A stretch of DNA of 64,000 bases from Bacteroidota bacterium (GTDB lineage Bacteria; Bacteroidota; Bacteroidia; Chitinophagales; Chitinophagaceae). Location: positions 1 through 64,000 of the forward strand of contig CANGQJ010000010.1 in NCBI GenBank assembly GCA_947456625.1, read 5' to 3'. Of this stretch, positions 47,725 to 58,704 are shown piece by piece; positions within the stretch are counted from its first letter, which is position 1; every line of letters begins with the position of its first letter. Below the pieces are notes generated by a model. That model saw only the letters and a list, made by a program, of their open reading frames with translations. It searched no databases and was not told the DNA's origin. The translations under genes and the position numbers were made by a program.

Positions 47725-48465
47725 ATGCCCATCACACCCATTAAAGCAATTATCATTGACGACGAAAGATTAGCGAGAAACGAGTTGAAAAAATTACTAG
47801 AACAATATCCAGAAATACAAATTATAGACGAAGCAAGTAATGTAGAAGAGGGTGTTGAAAAAATTGATTTGTCCAGACCTGACTTAATTTTCTTAGACAT
47901 ACAAATGCCGGGAAAAACAGGCTTTGATTTGTTAGCGGAAATTGAAAAATCACCACGTGTAATTTTTACTACAGCTTATGATGAGTTTGCCTTAAAAGCC
48001 TTTGAGGTAAATGCTTTGGACTATTTGTTAAAACCCATTGATCCTCTGCGACTAGCCGACGCCATTCAAAAATTACAAACCGAAATAGAATTAGAAAATG
48101 CAAGTTTAATTGGAACCAATCGTGGCCCTTTAACCGAATCGGATCAGGTATTTGTGAAGGATGGTGAGAAATGTTGGTTTGTAAAACTCTCAGAAATTAG
48201 ATTATTTGAAAGCGTTGGTAATTATGCCAAAGTTTATTTCTCCACGCATAAACCACTTATTTTAAAATCCTTAAATGCATTGGAGGATAGGTTGGATGAA
48301 CGTGTATTTTTTAGAGCCAATCGCAAACATATTATTAACCTGCATTGGATTGAAAAAATTGAACCTTATTTTAATGGAGGCTTACTAGTGGAATTAAAGG
48401 GAGGCGAAAAAATTGAAATTAGTCGCCGTCAAACAGTTAAGTTTAAAGAAATGATGAGCTTTTAA
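47725..48465 (+). CDS. LytTR-family response regulator
   Basis: Receiver 'KAIIIDDERLARNELKKLL...DLIFLDIQMPGKTGFDLL' plus C-terminal LytTR 'FFRANRKHIINLHWIEKIEPYFNGG'. Confidence 0.94.
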   Translation: MPITPIKAIIIDDERLARNELKKLLEQYPEIQIIDEASNVEEGVEKIDLSRPDLIFLDIQMPGKTGFDLLAEIEKSPRVIFTTAYDEFALKAFEVNALDYLLKPIDPLRLADAIQKLQTEIELENASLIGTNRGPLTESDQVFVKDGEKCWFVKLSEIRLFESVGNYAKVYFSTHKPLILKSLNALEDRLDERVFFRANRKHIINLHWIEKIEPYFNGGLLVELKGGEKIEISRRQTVKFKEMMSF

Positions 48466-49208
48466 TTTAAGCTATGTATTGCTTCTGCAATTTCTTGAAT
48501 TAGATTTGGATCTTTTTCAAATGCATTTCCAACCACAATAATATCGGCACCAGCCAAGCAATTTTCTTTGGCTTTTAAGGCAGTAGTAATGCCGCCACCC
48601 ACAATTAATGGAATGCTAATATATTTTGCTACTTGACTAATCATTGCAGATGGTATGGCTGTTTGTGCCCCACTTCCTGCATCCATGTAAATAAGCTTTA
48701 ATCCAAGCATTTCGCCTGCCATAGCGGTACATGATGCAATATCATTTTTATTGGCAGGAATAGGGTTTGTATTTGAAATATAAGAAACAGTTGTAGGTGT
48801 TCCTCCGTCTACTAACATGTATCCAACTGGCATAATTTCAAGACCACTTTGTCTTACAAAAGGAGCACTAATTACATGCTGACCAATAAGTAATTCTGGA
48901 TTACGTCCAGAGATCAAGGAAAGGTATAATAAAGCGTCTGCCTTTGGGGTAATTTGATCAGGTGATCCAGGGAATAACACAACAGGAATAGTACAACTAG
49001 ATTTTATAGTAGCAACTACTTTGTCCAAAGTGTCTGTTACTACTAAACTACCTCCTACAAAAAAGTAATCCACCTTAGCGTCCACCGCAAGTTTGATGGT
49101 TGTTTTTAAGCTGGCATCATCCAGTTTATCAGGATCAATTAATACCGCAAACGCCTTCTGGGCCTTTGCTTTTCTATGATTAATGCTATCGTATATTTCG
49201 TGTTTCAT
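48462..49208 (-). CDS. Geranylgeranylglyceryl phosphate synthase-like (GGGPS/PcrB family) protein
   Basis: 'FAVLIDPDKLDDASL', 'DYFFVGGSLVVTDTLD', 'VVLFPGSPDQITPKADALLYLSLISGRNPELLIGQHV', 'PLIVGGGITT'. Confidence 0.9.
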   Translation of the reverse strand: MKHEIYDSINHRKAKAQKAFAVLIDPDKLDDASLKTTIKLAVDAKVDYFFVGGSLVVTDTLDKVVATIKSSCTIPVVLFPGSPDQITPKADALLYLSLISGRNPELLIGQHVISAPFVRQSGLEIMPVGYMLVDGGTPTTVSYISNTNPIPANKNDIASCTAMAGEMLGLKLIYMDAGSGAQTAIPSAMISQVAKYISIPLIVGGGITTALKAKENCLAGADIIVVGNAFEKDPNLIQEIAEAIHSLN

Positions 49209-49530
49209 TGAGCTCCTAATTTGTTAATGCGCCACTTACAATGCCCAAAAATATCAATTTTAAGGGAATGTCTAACCAACAATTCTATTTATTACAAAAA
49301 AAACCAATTCCACAAGGTTTTTTTTCTTAAGAAACTAACATAGGGTGGGGATAAATCGTAGAATTCAATGGGGTCATGGACTTTCGAATTGTTCACATCA
49401 ATTTTCCACAGCTGTTGATATTTCGAGGCTTGAATTATGGATTTCAAAGGATATTTTCGTCTACCCATCAAGGTTTCTTAAAAACCTAATGGGGAACGCA
49501 ACTAACACCCTTTTAAAATAGAATACGAAC

Positions 49531-52500
49531 ATGGCCACTCCAAAAACAAAAACCACTGCGAAAAAAGGCTTAGAATTTTCTCGCCGCTTTACAAAAGACA
49601 ATGTGTCTCCATTTGATTTATTTGAGTACGACTATCGTGATAGCGTCATTAAAAATCCAAACGGAGAAAAAGTATTTGAAATGACAAACGTAGAAGTTCC
49701 AAAACAATGGAGCCAAATTGCTACGGACATTTTAGCACAAAAATATTTTAGAAAAGCAGGTGTGCCTCAAGCCGATGGTTCACTAGGAAGAGAAACTTCT
49801 GTGAAGCAAGTTGCACATCGTATGGCAAATTGTTGGAGAGTGTGGGGAGAGCGTTATGGTTATTTTGCAACTACGCAAGATGCACAAGTATTCTATGAGG
49901 AATTAGTTTATAGTATTTTAAACCAAGCATGTGTGCCTAACTCGCCACAATGGTTTAATACAGGTTTGCATGAAAGTTATGGTATTACGGGTGGTGCACA
50001 AGGTCACTATTATGTAGACCCAATTGACAAACAATTAAAGCGTTCTACAAGTGCATACGAGCGTCCACAACCGCACGCATGTTTTATCTTAAGTGTAAGC
50101 GATGACTTAGTGAACGAGGGTGGTATCATGGATTTATGGACAAGAGAAGCAAGAATTTTTAAATACGGTTCTGGTGTTGGTACTAACTTTTCTCAAATTA
50201 GAGGAGCGAACGAAAAATTATCTGGTGGTGGTTCTTCAAGTGGTTTAATGAGCTTCTTGAAAATTGGAGACCGCGCTGCAGGTGCCATTAAATCTGGTGG
50301 TACTACACGTCGTGCTGCTAAAATGGTTTGTTTAGATTTAGATCACCCTGAAGTGTTAGAATTCATTAACTGGAAAGTACAAGAAGAAGATAAAGTTGCT
50401 GCACTAGTTGCTGCTGGTTATGATAATGGATATGAAGGAGAAGCATATGCTACTGTTTCAGGCCAAAACTCAAATAATTCAGTGCGTATTCCAAATAGCT
50501 TCTTTAAAGCATTATCCGAAAATGGTAACTGGGAATTAAAAGCACGTACCGATGGTCGTGTTATGAAGTCCGTTCCAGCAAGAGAAGTATGGGAGCAAAT
50601 TGCGAACGCTGCATGGCGTTGTGCAGATCCAGGTACACAATACGATACTACTATTAACGAGTGGCATACTTGTCCAAAAGGTGGACGTATTAATGCATCT
50701 AACCCATGTTCTGAATACATGTTCTTAGATAATACTGCATGTAACTTGGCTTCTATCAACTTAAGAAAATTCTTTAACGAATCAGATAACTCATTTGATG
50801 TTGAAGGTTTTGAATATACTACAAGATTATGGCAGACTGTTTTAGAAGTATCTATTTTAATGGCGCAGTTTCCTTCTAAAGAAGTGGCTCAATTATCTTA
50901 CGACTACAGAACTACAGGTTTAGGTTTTGCTAACTTGGGTTCTATGTTAATGGTAAGTGGCATTCCTTATGATAGCGAAGAAGCACGCGGTATTGCTGGT
51001 GCTATTTCTGCAATCATGACTGGTATTGCTTACAAAACATCTGCTGAGATGGCTGCTTTCCTAGGTGCATTTGATAAATATCAAGACAACAAAGAAGACA
51101 TGTTGCGTGTAATGCGTAACCACCGTGCTGCTGCTTATGATGCCGAAGATGCTTATGTAGGAATTGAAATAAAACCTCAAGGAATAAAAGCACAACATAC
51201 GCCCGACTACTTATTAAAAGCGGCAACTAAAGCTTGGGATGATGCAGTGAAGTTGGGAGAAAAATATGGTTACAGAAACGCACAAACAACTGTAATTGCG
51301 CCTACAGGAACTATTGGTCTTGTTATGGATTGTGATACTACCGGTGTGGAACCAGATTTCGCTTTAGTGAAATTTAAAAAATTATCAGGTGGTGGTTATT
51401 TCAAAATCATCAACCAATCGGTACCTCAAGCCTTAAAGAACTTAGGATATACACAAGCACAAAATGATGCCATTGTAAACTTTGCTGTTGGACATGCAAG
51501 CTTTACAAATGCACCGTTCGTTAACGATGCGGCATTATTAGCAAAAGGATTTACACAAGAAGAAGTTACAAAATTAAATAACGCAGCAAAATCTGCATTT
51601 GAAATTGGATTCATCTTTAACCGTTTCACTTTAGGTGATGCTTGTTTAACAAGATTAGGTTTTAAAGAAGAAGTATTTGCAGACTGGAGCTTTAACTTAT
51701 TAGAAGCATTAGGATTTACCGAAGATCAGATTGATGCTGCCAACGATTATGTTTGCGGTACCATGACAGTAGAGGGTGCTCCTGAATTGGATCCTGCGCA
51801 TTTGCCAGTATTTGATTGTGCAAATAAAAACGGCAAAAAAGGAGTTAGATATATTCATGCCCATGGTCACATAAGAATGATGGCTGCATGTCAACCATTC
51901 TTATCTGGCGCGATTTCAAAAACAATTAACCTTCCAAATGAAGCAACAGTAGAGGAAATTGCGGACTGTTATTTAATGAGCTGGCAATTAGGTTTAAAAG
52001 CAAACGCTTTATACCGCGATGGTTCTAAATTAAGCCAACCATTGTCTACTAAGTCGGATAAGAAAAAGAAAACGGAGGACGGAACTGAGGAAGAAGTAGC
52101 AGCAGTTGATGCAGCATCTCAATTAGTAGACCTAAGCAACTTAACGGTGGATGAATTATTAGAAGAAGTACAAAAAAGAATGACTACTTCAACTGATACT
52201 GTTTTGAAGCGTCAATTGTCTCGCATTGTTGAGCGTAAATCCTTACCAGCTAAGCGTCGTGGCTTTACTCAAAAAGCAAGAATTGGTGGCCAAGTATTGT
52301 TCTTAAGAACGGGTGAATACAACGACGGAACAGTAGGTGAATTATTTATTGACTTAGCAAAAGAAGGTTCTACATTACGTAGCTTAATGAACTGCTTTGC
52401 AATTTCTATCTCTGTAGGTTTGCAATATGGCGTACCGTTAGAGGAGTTCGTTGATAAATTTGTATTTACTAAATTTGAACCATCAGGAATGGTGGATCAT

Positions 52501-52890
52501 CCAAATATTAAAACAACCACTTCTATTGTTGACTTTATCTTCCGTTCATTGGCTTATGAATATTTAGGCAGAACCGATTTAGTGCATGTGTTAGATAAAC
52601 CAACTGTAGAAAATTTAGGTGATGCAAGCGATATTACATTAGTAGGTAAGCCTGAATTAAGCAGCATCCGCGTAACAGCGCCTGCTGCTACCACGGCGGC
52701 TCCAGTGCCTGCAGCAAAAGTAAATGTAGTTGCTGCAGTAAACGAAGGTGGAAGCATGGACAATGTAACTGCTGCTGCAAAAAGTATGCAAAGCGACGCT
52801 CCAGCATGTAGCACTTGTGGACACATTACAATTCGTAGTGGTACTTGTTACAAATGCTTGAACTGTGGAACCTCAATGGGTTGTAGTTAA
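49531..52890 (+). CDS. nrdJ: Vitamin B12-dependent (class II) ribonucleotide reductase
   Basis: '[24 protein letters not shown]', '[15 protein letters not shown]', '[41 protein letters not shown]', C-terminal Cys-rich '[27 protein letters not shown]'. Confidence 0.95.
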   Translation: MATPKTKTTAKKGLEFSRRFTKDNVSPFDLFEYDYRDSVIKNPNGEKVFEMTNVEVPKQWSQIATDILAQKYFRKAGVPQADGSLGRETSVKQVAHRMANCWRVWGERYGYFATTQDAQVFYEELVYSILNQACVPNSPQWFNTGLHESYGITGGAQGHYYVDPIDKQLKRSTSAYERPQPHACFILSVSDDLVNEGGIMDLWTREARIFKYGSGVGTNFSQIRGANEKLSGGGSSSGLMSFLKIGDRAAGAIKSGGTTRRAAKMVCLDLDHPEVLEFINWKVQEEDKVAALVAAGYDNGYEGEAYATVSGQNSNNSVRIPNSFFKALSENGNWELKARTDGRVMKSVPAREVWEQIANAAWRCADPGTQYDTTINEWHTCPKGGRINASNPCSEYMFLDNTACNLASINLRKFFNESDNSFDVEGFEYTTRLWQTVLEVSILMAQFPSKEVAQLSYDYRTTGLGFANLGSMLMVSGIPYDSEEARGIAGAISAIMTGIAYKTSAEMAAFLGAFDKYQDNKEDMLRVMRNHRAAAYDAEDAYVGIEIKPQGIKAQHTPDYLLKAATKAWDDAVKLGEKYGYRNAQTTVIAPTGTIGLVMDCDTTGVEPDFALVKFKKLSGGGYFKIINQSVPQALKNLGYTQAQNDAIVNFAVGHASFTNAPFVNDAALLAKGFTQEEVTKLNNAAKSAFEIGFIFNRFTLGDACLTRLGFKEEVFADWSFNLLEALGFTEDQIDAANDYVCGTMTVEGAPELDPAHLPVFDCANKNGKKGVRYIHAHGHIRMMAACQPFLSGAISKTINLPNEATVEEIADCYLMSWQLGLKANALYRDGSKLSQPLSTKSDKKKKTEDGTEEEVAAVDAASQLVDLSNLTVDELLEEVQKRMTTSTDTVLKRQLSRIVERKSLPAKRRGFTQKARIGGQVLFLRTGEYNDGTVGELFIDLAKEGSTLRSLMNCFAISISVGLQYGVPLEEFVDKFVFTKFEPSGMVDHPNIKTTTSIVDFIFRSLAYEYLGRTDLVHVLDKPTVENLGDASDITLVGKPELSSIRVTAPAATTAAPVPAAKVNVVAAVNEGGSMDNVTAAAKSMQSDAPACSTCGHITIRSGTCYKCLNCGTSMGCS

Positions 52891-52947
52891 ATTTATCGGC
52901 CCTTTCTATGAAAGCTAGGGCCTCAAATTATAAACTCTTATGATTTT

Positions 52948-52980
52948 AATCCCCACCCCATAAACGGGTGGGGATTTTTA
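52948..52980 (+). terminator. Rho-independent terminator after nrdJ
   Basis: AATCCCCACCC-CATAAAC-GGGTGGGGATTTTT. Confidence 0.87.
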
Positions 52981-53077
52981 CTTTTATTTTATGCTTAAAC
53001 CTTCATAAAAAATCGCAAACCATTTAAATAATTCAGTAAATTCATATTTCAAATCTCATCAGATAAACGATTGCATT

Positions 53078-54820
53078 ATGTCAGATTTTCAAGTAAAAGT
53101 AGCGCCTAAAAAATACGACGCAGTTATTGTAGGATCCGGTGCTGGCGGAGGTATGGCAGCATATGTTTTAGCCAAAGCTGGTTTAAAAGTATGTTTGCTC
53201 GAAGCAGGTCCAGATTACGATCCAGCAAAAAATTCTGCTCAATTAAAAAATCCATGGGACTCACCACGTAGAGGTGCAAGTTCAAAATTTCGTCCATTTG
53301 GTGAATTTGATGGATGTTATTGGGGATGGGAAATAGACGGTGAACCTTATACTCAAACAAAAGGATCTGATCATTTTGATTGGTGGAGAGCAAGAATGGT
53401 AGGAGGTCGTACCAATCACTGGGGACGTATCTCACTTCGTTTTGGACCTAAGGATTTTAAGCGTCATAGCATTGACGGCTTAGGTGATGACTGGCCAATA
53501 GGTTACGAGGATGTAAAGCCTTATTACGATAAAATTGATCGTTTAATTGGGGTATATGGAACCAACGAAGGATTAGAGAACGATCCTGACGGTATTTTTT
53601 TACCGCCTCCAAAACCTCGTTTACACGAACTCATGTTTAAAAAAGCTGCAACTGGAATTAATATTCCAGTAATTCCTTCTCGTTTATCTATATTAACTAA
53701 AAAAATAAATGACGAACGTGGTGCTTGTTTTTATTGTGGTCAATGTAATCGTTCTTGTAAAGTATACGGTGATTTTTCTTCATCCTCTGTTTTAGTAAAG
53801 CCTGCAGTATTAACGGGCAATGTAGATTTAATCACAGGAGCCATGGCGCGTGAAGTATTAACCGACCGTGAAGGAAAAGCGGTAGGCATTTCTTATGTAA
53901 ACAAATCCGACAAACAAGAATATCAAGTAAATGCAAAAGTGGTAATCCTTGGTGCAAGTACTTGCGAAACAGCGCGTTTGCTATTAAACTCAAAATCACA
54001 AAAACATCCAAACGGATTAGCAAATAGTAGTGGTGTAGTAGGACATTACTTACACGATTCTACTGGTGCTGCATTAGGGGGTGTAATTCCAAACTTAATG
54101 GGACGTAAACGTTATAATGAAGATGGCGTAGGTGGAATGCACGTTTATACACCATGGTGGTTAGATAATAAAAAATTAGACTTCCCTCGTGGATACCATA
54201 TTGAATATTGGGGTGGAATGAGTCAACCTAGTTATGGATTTGGTATGGGAATGCAGGGATTAAATGGCAAGTTTCAAGTAAATGGAAAAACCAAAGAGGA
54301 AGGCGGTTATGGAAGTTCATTAAAAGAGGATGTTCGTTTCTTTTATGGCGCAAGTGTAGGAATGGGTGGTCGTGGTGAAGCAGTACCTAATTTTAAAAAC
54401 CATTGCAGTATTGATCCAGAGGTAGTGGATAAGTATGGAATTCCAGTATTGAAATTTGATTGTAAGAATTCAGAATATGAAATTAAGCAAGCCAAGCATA
54501 TGAAGGAAACCTTCCGTGAAATTATGCACGAAATGGGAGCAGTAATTACATGGGGTGATTCGGACGATGCAAGTAATAATTATGGATTATCAAATCCTGG
54601 AAATATTATTCACGAAGCAGGAACTGTTCGCATGGGGTCGGATAAAAAAACATCGGCCTTAAACAAATGGGGACAAGCGCATGATTGCAACAATTTATTC
54701 TGTGTAGACGGATCGGTATTTACTTCACAAGCCGATAAAAATATCACATGGACAATTTTAGCATTATCAATGCGTACTTCGGAATATATTTTGGATCAGC
54801 TACAAAAACAAAACTTGTAA
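53078..54820 (+). CDS. GMC-family FAD-dependent oxidoreductase
   Basis: 'YDAVIVGSGAGGGMAAYVLAKAGLKVCLLEAG' FAD motif; 'GGRTNHWGRISLRF'; 'NLFCVDGSVFTSQADKNITWTILALSMRTSEYI'; Cys motif 'CFYCGQCNRSC'. Confidence 0.93.
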   Translation: MSDFQVKVAPKKYDAVIVGSGAGGGMAAYVLAKAGLKVCLLEAGPDYDPAKNSAQLKNPWDSPRRGASSKFRPFGEFDGCYWGWEIDGEPYTQTKGSDHFDWWRARMVGGRTNHWGRISLRFGPKDFKRHSIDGLGDDWPIGYEDVKPYYDKIDRLIGVYGTNEGLENDPDGIFLPPPKPRLHELMFKKAATGINIPVIPSRLSILTKKINDERGACFYCGQCNRSCKVYGDFSSSSVLVKPAVLTGNVDLITGAMAREVLTDREGKAVGISYVNKSDKQEYQVNAKVVILGASTCETARLLLNSKSQKHPNGLANSSGVVGHYLHDSTGAALGGVIPNLMGRKRYNEDGVGGMHVYTPWWLDNKKLDFPRGYHIEYWGGMSQPSYGFGMGMQGLNGKFQVNGKTKEEGGYGSSLKEDVRFFYGASVGMGGRGEAVPNFKNHCSIDPEVVDKYGIPVLKFDCKNSEYEIKQAKHMKETFREIMHEMGAVITWGDSDDASNNYGLSNPGNIIHEAGTVRMGSDKKTSALNKWGQAHDCNNLFCVDGSVFTSQADKNITWTILALSMRTSEYILDQLQKQNL

Positions 54821-54878
54821 TTGCCAATAAAATCAAAACTTATAATTTTTTAAATCAACTCTTTTAAATATTTATATT

Positions 54879-55520
54879 ATGGACAGAAGAAGTTCGCTCA
54901 AAGCCATGTTTATTGGCTCTGTTTCTGCAAGTGTTTTAATTGAAGCTTGTAAAAGCGCAAGCACCACAGTTGCACCAGTAACGGATGCAGATCGTATGCA
55001 AGAGGAAAAAGATTATTTAGTAAAGGTAAACGCCGAGCCTAAATTTTTTGACGAACACGAAATGGCTACCATTACCCTACTGGGTGATATTATTATGCCA
55101 AAGGATGCAGCCAGTGGTTCGGCATCGGAGGCTAAAGTGCCTGAGTTTATTGAGTTCATAGTTAAAGATATGCCAGAACATCAAGTACCAGTGCGTGGCG
55201 GATTAAGATGGCTAGACTTACACAGTTTTAACAAGCATGGCAAGTCCTTTATAAGTTGTTCGCAGGAACAACAAATAGGCATTGTGGATGAAATTGCTTA
55301 TCCTAAAAAAGCAAAACCCGAGGTGGCACAGGGCGTAAGTTTCTTTAATAAAATGCGCGATTTGGTTACCACAGGTTTTTATACTTCTGAAATTGGGGTA
55401 AAGGATTTAGGCTATATGGGTAACCAACCCAACCAATGGAATGGTGTACCAGACGATGTTTTAAAACAACACGGTTTAGCTTATACCGAGAAGGAATTAA
55501 AAGAGTGCATTTCGTTTTAA
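54879..55520 (+). CDS. Gluconate 2-dehydrogenase subunit 3 family protein
   Basis: 'MDRRSSLKAMFIGSVSASVLIEAC' leader; 'ITLLGDIIMPKDAASGSASEAKVPEFIEFIV'; 'FYTSEIGVKDLGYMGNQP'; downstream of the GMC oxidoreductase. Confidence 0.88.
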   Translation: MDRRSSLKAMFIGSVSASVLIEACKSASTTVAPVTDADRMQEEKDYLVKVNAEPKFFDEHEMATITLLGDIIMPKDAASGSASEAKVPEFIEFIVKDMPEHQVPVRGGLRWLDLHSFNKHGKSFISCSQEQQIGIVDEIAYPKKAKPEVAQGVSFFNKMRDLVTTGFYTSEIGVKDLGYMGNQPNQWNGVPDDVLKQHGLAYTEKELKECISF

Positions 55521-55533
55521 TAAAATATTTTAT

Positions 55534-57681
55534 TTATGCAATAGTGCTTCCACTTGCAATGGCTTCACTAGGGCTTACAAAGTATAATTTACCTTTTGCG
55601 TCTTCGGCCATTAAAATCATTCCCTTACTTTCAATACCACGCATTTTTCGTGGCGCAAGGTTAGCAACAATGGTAACTTGTTTGCCTACAATATCCTCAG
55701 GTTTAAAATGCATTGCAATACCTGATAAAATTGTTCTTTGTTCAAAGCCAAGATCCACTAATAGTTCCAATAATTTATCTGCTTTTTCTACTTTCTTAGC
55801 TTCAATAATTGTTCCTACGCGTAAATCTATTTTTCCAAAATCGTCAAAAACAATTTCGGGTTTTAATGTTGCGATGCCAGATTCGTTTGCTTGATCCGCG
55901 TTAGATGCCGCAGGATTTGTATTGGTGGTTTCCATTTTTATTTTTTTAGCTGCTGCGTTTGCATTTAATTGCGCTAATTCGGCAGCAATTTCTTCGTCTT
56001 CTATTTTTCTAAATAGTAATTCAGGTGGACGTAAACTATAACCCACTTTTAATAAATCAAATTTTCCAGCATTCTCCCATTCTAGCATCCTGTCTACCAC
56101 CTTCATTAAGTGACACATTTTTTTAGCAGTGAATGGTAAGAACGGGTTTATTAAAATGGCTAGGTTGGCAGTTAATTGCAAACAACCATGCATGCAGTTA
56201 TCAATTTTGGCTTGCGCTGTAGGATCGGTATCTACATTTTTAGCTAAAATCCAAGGCTCCTTTTTTTGCATGTATTGATTACCCAGGCGAGCTAAATTAA
56301 TAACCTCAAATTGTGCATCTCTAAACTTATATTGCTCTAATAAAGTGGTTATTTTTTCTTTGGTTTCCTTAACTGCCAATAATAATGCATTATCATCATC
56401 ATCTAAATATTCAATATGTATTTTTGGCACTTTGCCTTTTGTAAGCTTGTGCATTAATACCCAAGTTCTATTTACAAAATTAGCAAAGATGCTTACTAGT
56501 TCGCCATTTACAGCGTCTTGAAATCCTTTCCAAGTAAATTCACTATCCTTGCTTTCTGGTGCAATAGCATTTAAATAAAAACGCAAGCAGTCCGCTAAAG
56601 CTTCGCCACCATTTTCTTTTTTAATCCACTTGTTAATATAATCATCCATTTCAATACTCCAGCCACGAGAAGTACTCATTTTATCGCCTTCTAAATTCAT
56701 GAATTCATTAGCAGGCACATTTTCTGGTAAAATATTGCCATGCAATTTTAACATCACTGGGAAAATAATACAGTGAAATACAATATTATCCTTACCAATA
56801 AAGTGAACTAGTTTTGTTTCTGGATCGTTCCAATATGGCTTCCAATCCTTGTCGTTATTAATTGCCCATTGTTTAGTGGCACTTATGTATCCAATAGGTG
56901 CATCAAACCATACGTATAAAACTTTTCCATCACCACCTGCTACAGGCACTTTAACGCCCCAATCCAAATCACGGGTAACTGCTCGGGGCTGTAAGCCACC
57001 TTCAATCCAGCTTTTACATTGTCCAATTACAGCAGGTCTCCAATCGTTGGCATGCTGTTCTAATAACCACTTGCGTAAAAAATCTTCGTGTCGGTTTAAA
57101 GGTAAATACCAATGAGTAGTTTCTTTTTTTATAGGTGCATTTCCACTTAAAGTACTAACGGGGTTAATTAATTCTTCGGGGCTTAAACTCTTGCCACATT
57201 TTTCACACTGGTCGCCATAAGCCTCACCATGGCTACAGTTTGGACAGGTTCCTTTTATATAGCGATCGGCTAAAAAAGTATTGGCTTGTTGGTCAAAATA
57301 TTGTTCAGTGGTTTTTGTTTCTAAATCACCACGGCTTTCTAGGTCTTTAAAAAATTCACTTGCTGTTTGGTGGTGTAAAGGATCACTTGTTCTGTGATAA
57401 ATATCAAAAGCAATGCCAAGGTCCTTAAAATTTTGCTCAATAATAGGATGGTACTTATCAATAATAGCTTGGGCAGTGGTTCCTTCCTTTGTAGCTTGAA
57501 TAGGAATAGCAGTGCCGTGCTCATCACTTCCACAAACAAAAACAACATCTCTTTTTTGTGCTTTTAAATAGCGTACATAAATATCGGCAGGTAAATAGGC
57601 GCCCGCTAAGTGACCAATATGTTTTAAACCATTGGCATAAGGCAGGGCAGCCGAAATCAAATATCGTTTAGGCGTCTTCAT
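55534..57681 (-). CDS. metG: Methionyl-tRNA synthetase with C-terminal tRNA-binding domain
   Basis: 'RYLISAALPYANGLKHIGHLAGAYLPADIYVRYL', 'DKMSTSRGWSIEMDDYI', C-terminal 'FDDFGKIDLRVGTIIEAKKVEKADKLLELLVDLG'. Met at 57681 matches canonical starts; the ORF-track start (57792) is too long. Confidence 0.95.
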   Translation of the reverse strand: MKTPKRYLISAALPYANGLKHIGHLAGAYLPADIYVRYLKAQKRDVVFVCGSDEHGTAIPIQATKEGTTAQAIIDKYHPIIEQNFKDLGIAFDIYHRTSDPLHHQTASEFFKDLESRGDLETKTTEQYFDQQANTFLADRYIKGTCPNCSHGEAYGDQCEKCGKSLSPEELINPVSTLSGNAPIKKETTHWYLPLNRHEDFLRKWLLEQHANDWRPAVIGQCKSWIEGGLQPRAVTRDLDWGVKVPVAGGDGKVLYVWFDAPIGYISATKQWAINNDKDWKPYWNDPETKLVHFIGKDNIVFHCIIFPVMLKLHGNILPENVPANEFMNLEGDKMSTSRGWSIEMDDYINKWIKKENGGEALADCLRFYLNAIAPESKDSEFTWKGFQDAVNGELVSIFANFVNRTWVLMHKLTKGKVPKIHIEYLDDDDNALLLAVKETKEKITTLLEQYKFRDAQFEVINLARLGNQYMQKKEPWILAKNVDTDPTAQAKIDNCMHGCLQLTANLAILINPFLPFTAKKMCHLMKVVDRMLEWENAGKFDLLKVGYSLRPPELLFRKIEDEEIAAELAQLNANAAAKKIKMETTNTNPAASNADQANESGIATLKPEIVFDDFGKIDLRVGTIIEAKKVEKADKLLELLVDLGFEQRTILSGIAMHFKPEDIVGKQVTIVANLAPRKMRGIESKGMILMAEDAKGKLYFVSPSEAIASGSTIA

Positions 57682-57686
57682 TGTTG

Positions 57687-57717
57687 CAAAAGTACTTAAT
57701 ATTGCGGTATGATTCAA
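57687..57717 (-). promoter_or_regulatory. Bacteroidota-type promoter for metG, overlapping the ldcA 5' end
   Basis: Minus strand TTG (57717-57715) - 20 nt - TACTTTTG (57694-57687); the -7 box ends 5 nt before the metG ATG. Confidence 0.5.
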
Positions 57718-58611
57718 CCTCAAAACCTTCAAAAGGGAGACATTATTGGCCTGGTTTGTCCAGCAGGGGCTATTGCATTGGATAAGGTTCAAAAATGTAT
57801 TGAAACGCTTACGCAGTGGGGCTATGAAGTAAGGCTGGGCAAAACGGTAGGCAGTAAAAAAGACAGTTTTTCGGCAACCGATTCCGAAAGACTAGCCGAT
57901 TTGCAACAAATGATGGATGACCCAAATGTGAAAGCCATTTTATGCGCAAGAGGCGGTTATGGAATGAGCAGGATTGTAAATGATTTGAATTTCTCCAGTT
58001 TTAATAAAAAGCCAAAATGGGTTATTGGTTTTAGTGATATTACAGTTTTACATGCTGCATTGCAAAGACAAAGTGTTATGAGTATTCATGGGCCCATGGC
58101 TGCTGCTTTTAATAAAGGCAATCAGGGGGAGACTTATATAAATGCATTAAAGGATATACTGGAAGGACGTAAAACCTGTTATCAAGCCCCCGATCATAGT
58201 TTTAATAAAATGGGAACCATTACAGCGCCTCTGATAGGCGGGAACTTGTGTATTATCGCCCACTTAATAGGGTCTAAAAATAACATGGACACCAAAGGGA
58301 AAATTTTATTTTTAGAAGACGTGGGGGAGTATCATTATAATTTAGATAGATTAGTAATCCAAATTGTCAATGCAGGATTGTTTGAAAATTTGGCAGGCTT
58401 AGTAATAGGTGGTTTTTCCGATATGAAAGACGCAAGTAGCGATTTTGGCGCAACCCCATTTGAAATTTTACATGCGCATTTGGAAAAGTATAATTATCCA
58501 ATTTGTTTTGATTTTCCAGTAAGTCATGGAATTCAAAATTATCCAATTATACAGGGGGCGACTTATACTTTAAATGTTCAAAATCACGCAGTAAGCTTAA
58601 CAGAAGCTTAA
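57709..58611 (+). CDS. ldcA: LD-carboxypeptidase (peptidase S66)
   Basis: 'LQKGDIIGLVCPAGAI', 'AILCARGGYGMSRIV', 'GFSDITVLHAAL', 'PLIGGNLCIIAHLIGS'. Confidence 0.92.
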   Translation: MIQPQNLQKGDIIGLVCPAGAIALDKVQKCIETLTQWGYEVRLGKTVGSKKDSFSATDSERLADLQQMMDDPNVKAILCARGGYGMSRIVNDLNFSSFNKKPKWVIGFSDITVLHAALQRQSVMSIHGPMAAAFNKGNQGETYINALKDILEGRKTCYQAPDHSFNKMGTITAPLIGGNLCIIAHLIGSKNNMDTKGKILFLEDVGEYHYNLDRLVIQIVNAGLFENLAGLVIGGFSDMKDASSDFGATPFEILHAHLEKYNYPICFDFPVSHGIQNYPIIQGATYTLNVQNHAVSLTEA

Positions 58612-58704
58612 AATTCACGCGAATTTTAAAAACTAGTTAATATTGCTTGCAAATGTAGGCTCAAGCTATTTATTGTGTAAATTTGTGTTATAAAACATAT
58701 TACT

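Noticed and set aside
49209-49530. Cobalamin riboswitch upstream of B12-dependent RNR
   Set aside because: No recognisable B12-box (AGCCAGGAGACCTGCC-like) seen by eye; an Infernal search with the cobalamin models would settle it.
58608-58629. TTAAAATTC-ACGC-GAATTTTAA inverted repeat after ldcA as a terminator
   Set aside because: AT-only weak stem, no T-tract; overlaps the stop codon and is not convincing as a terminator or regulatory site.
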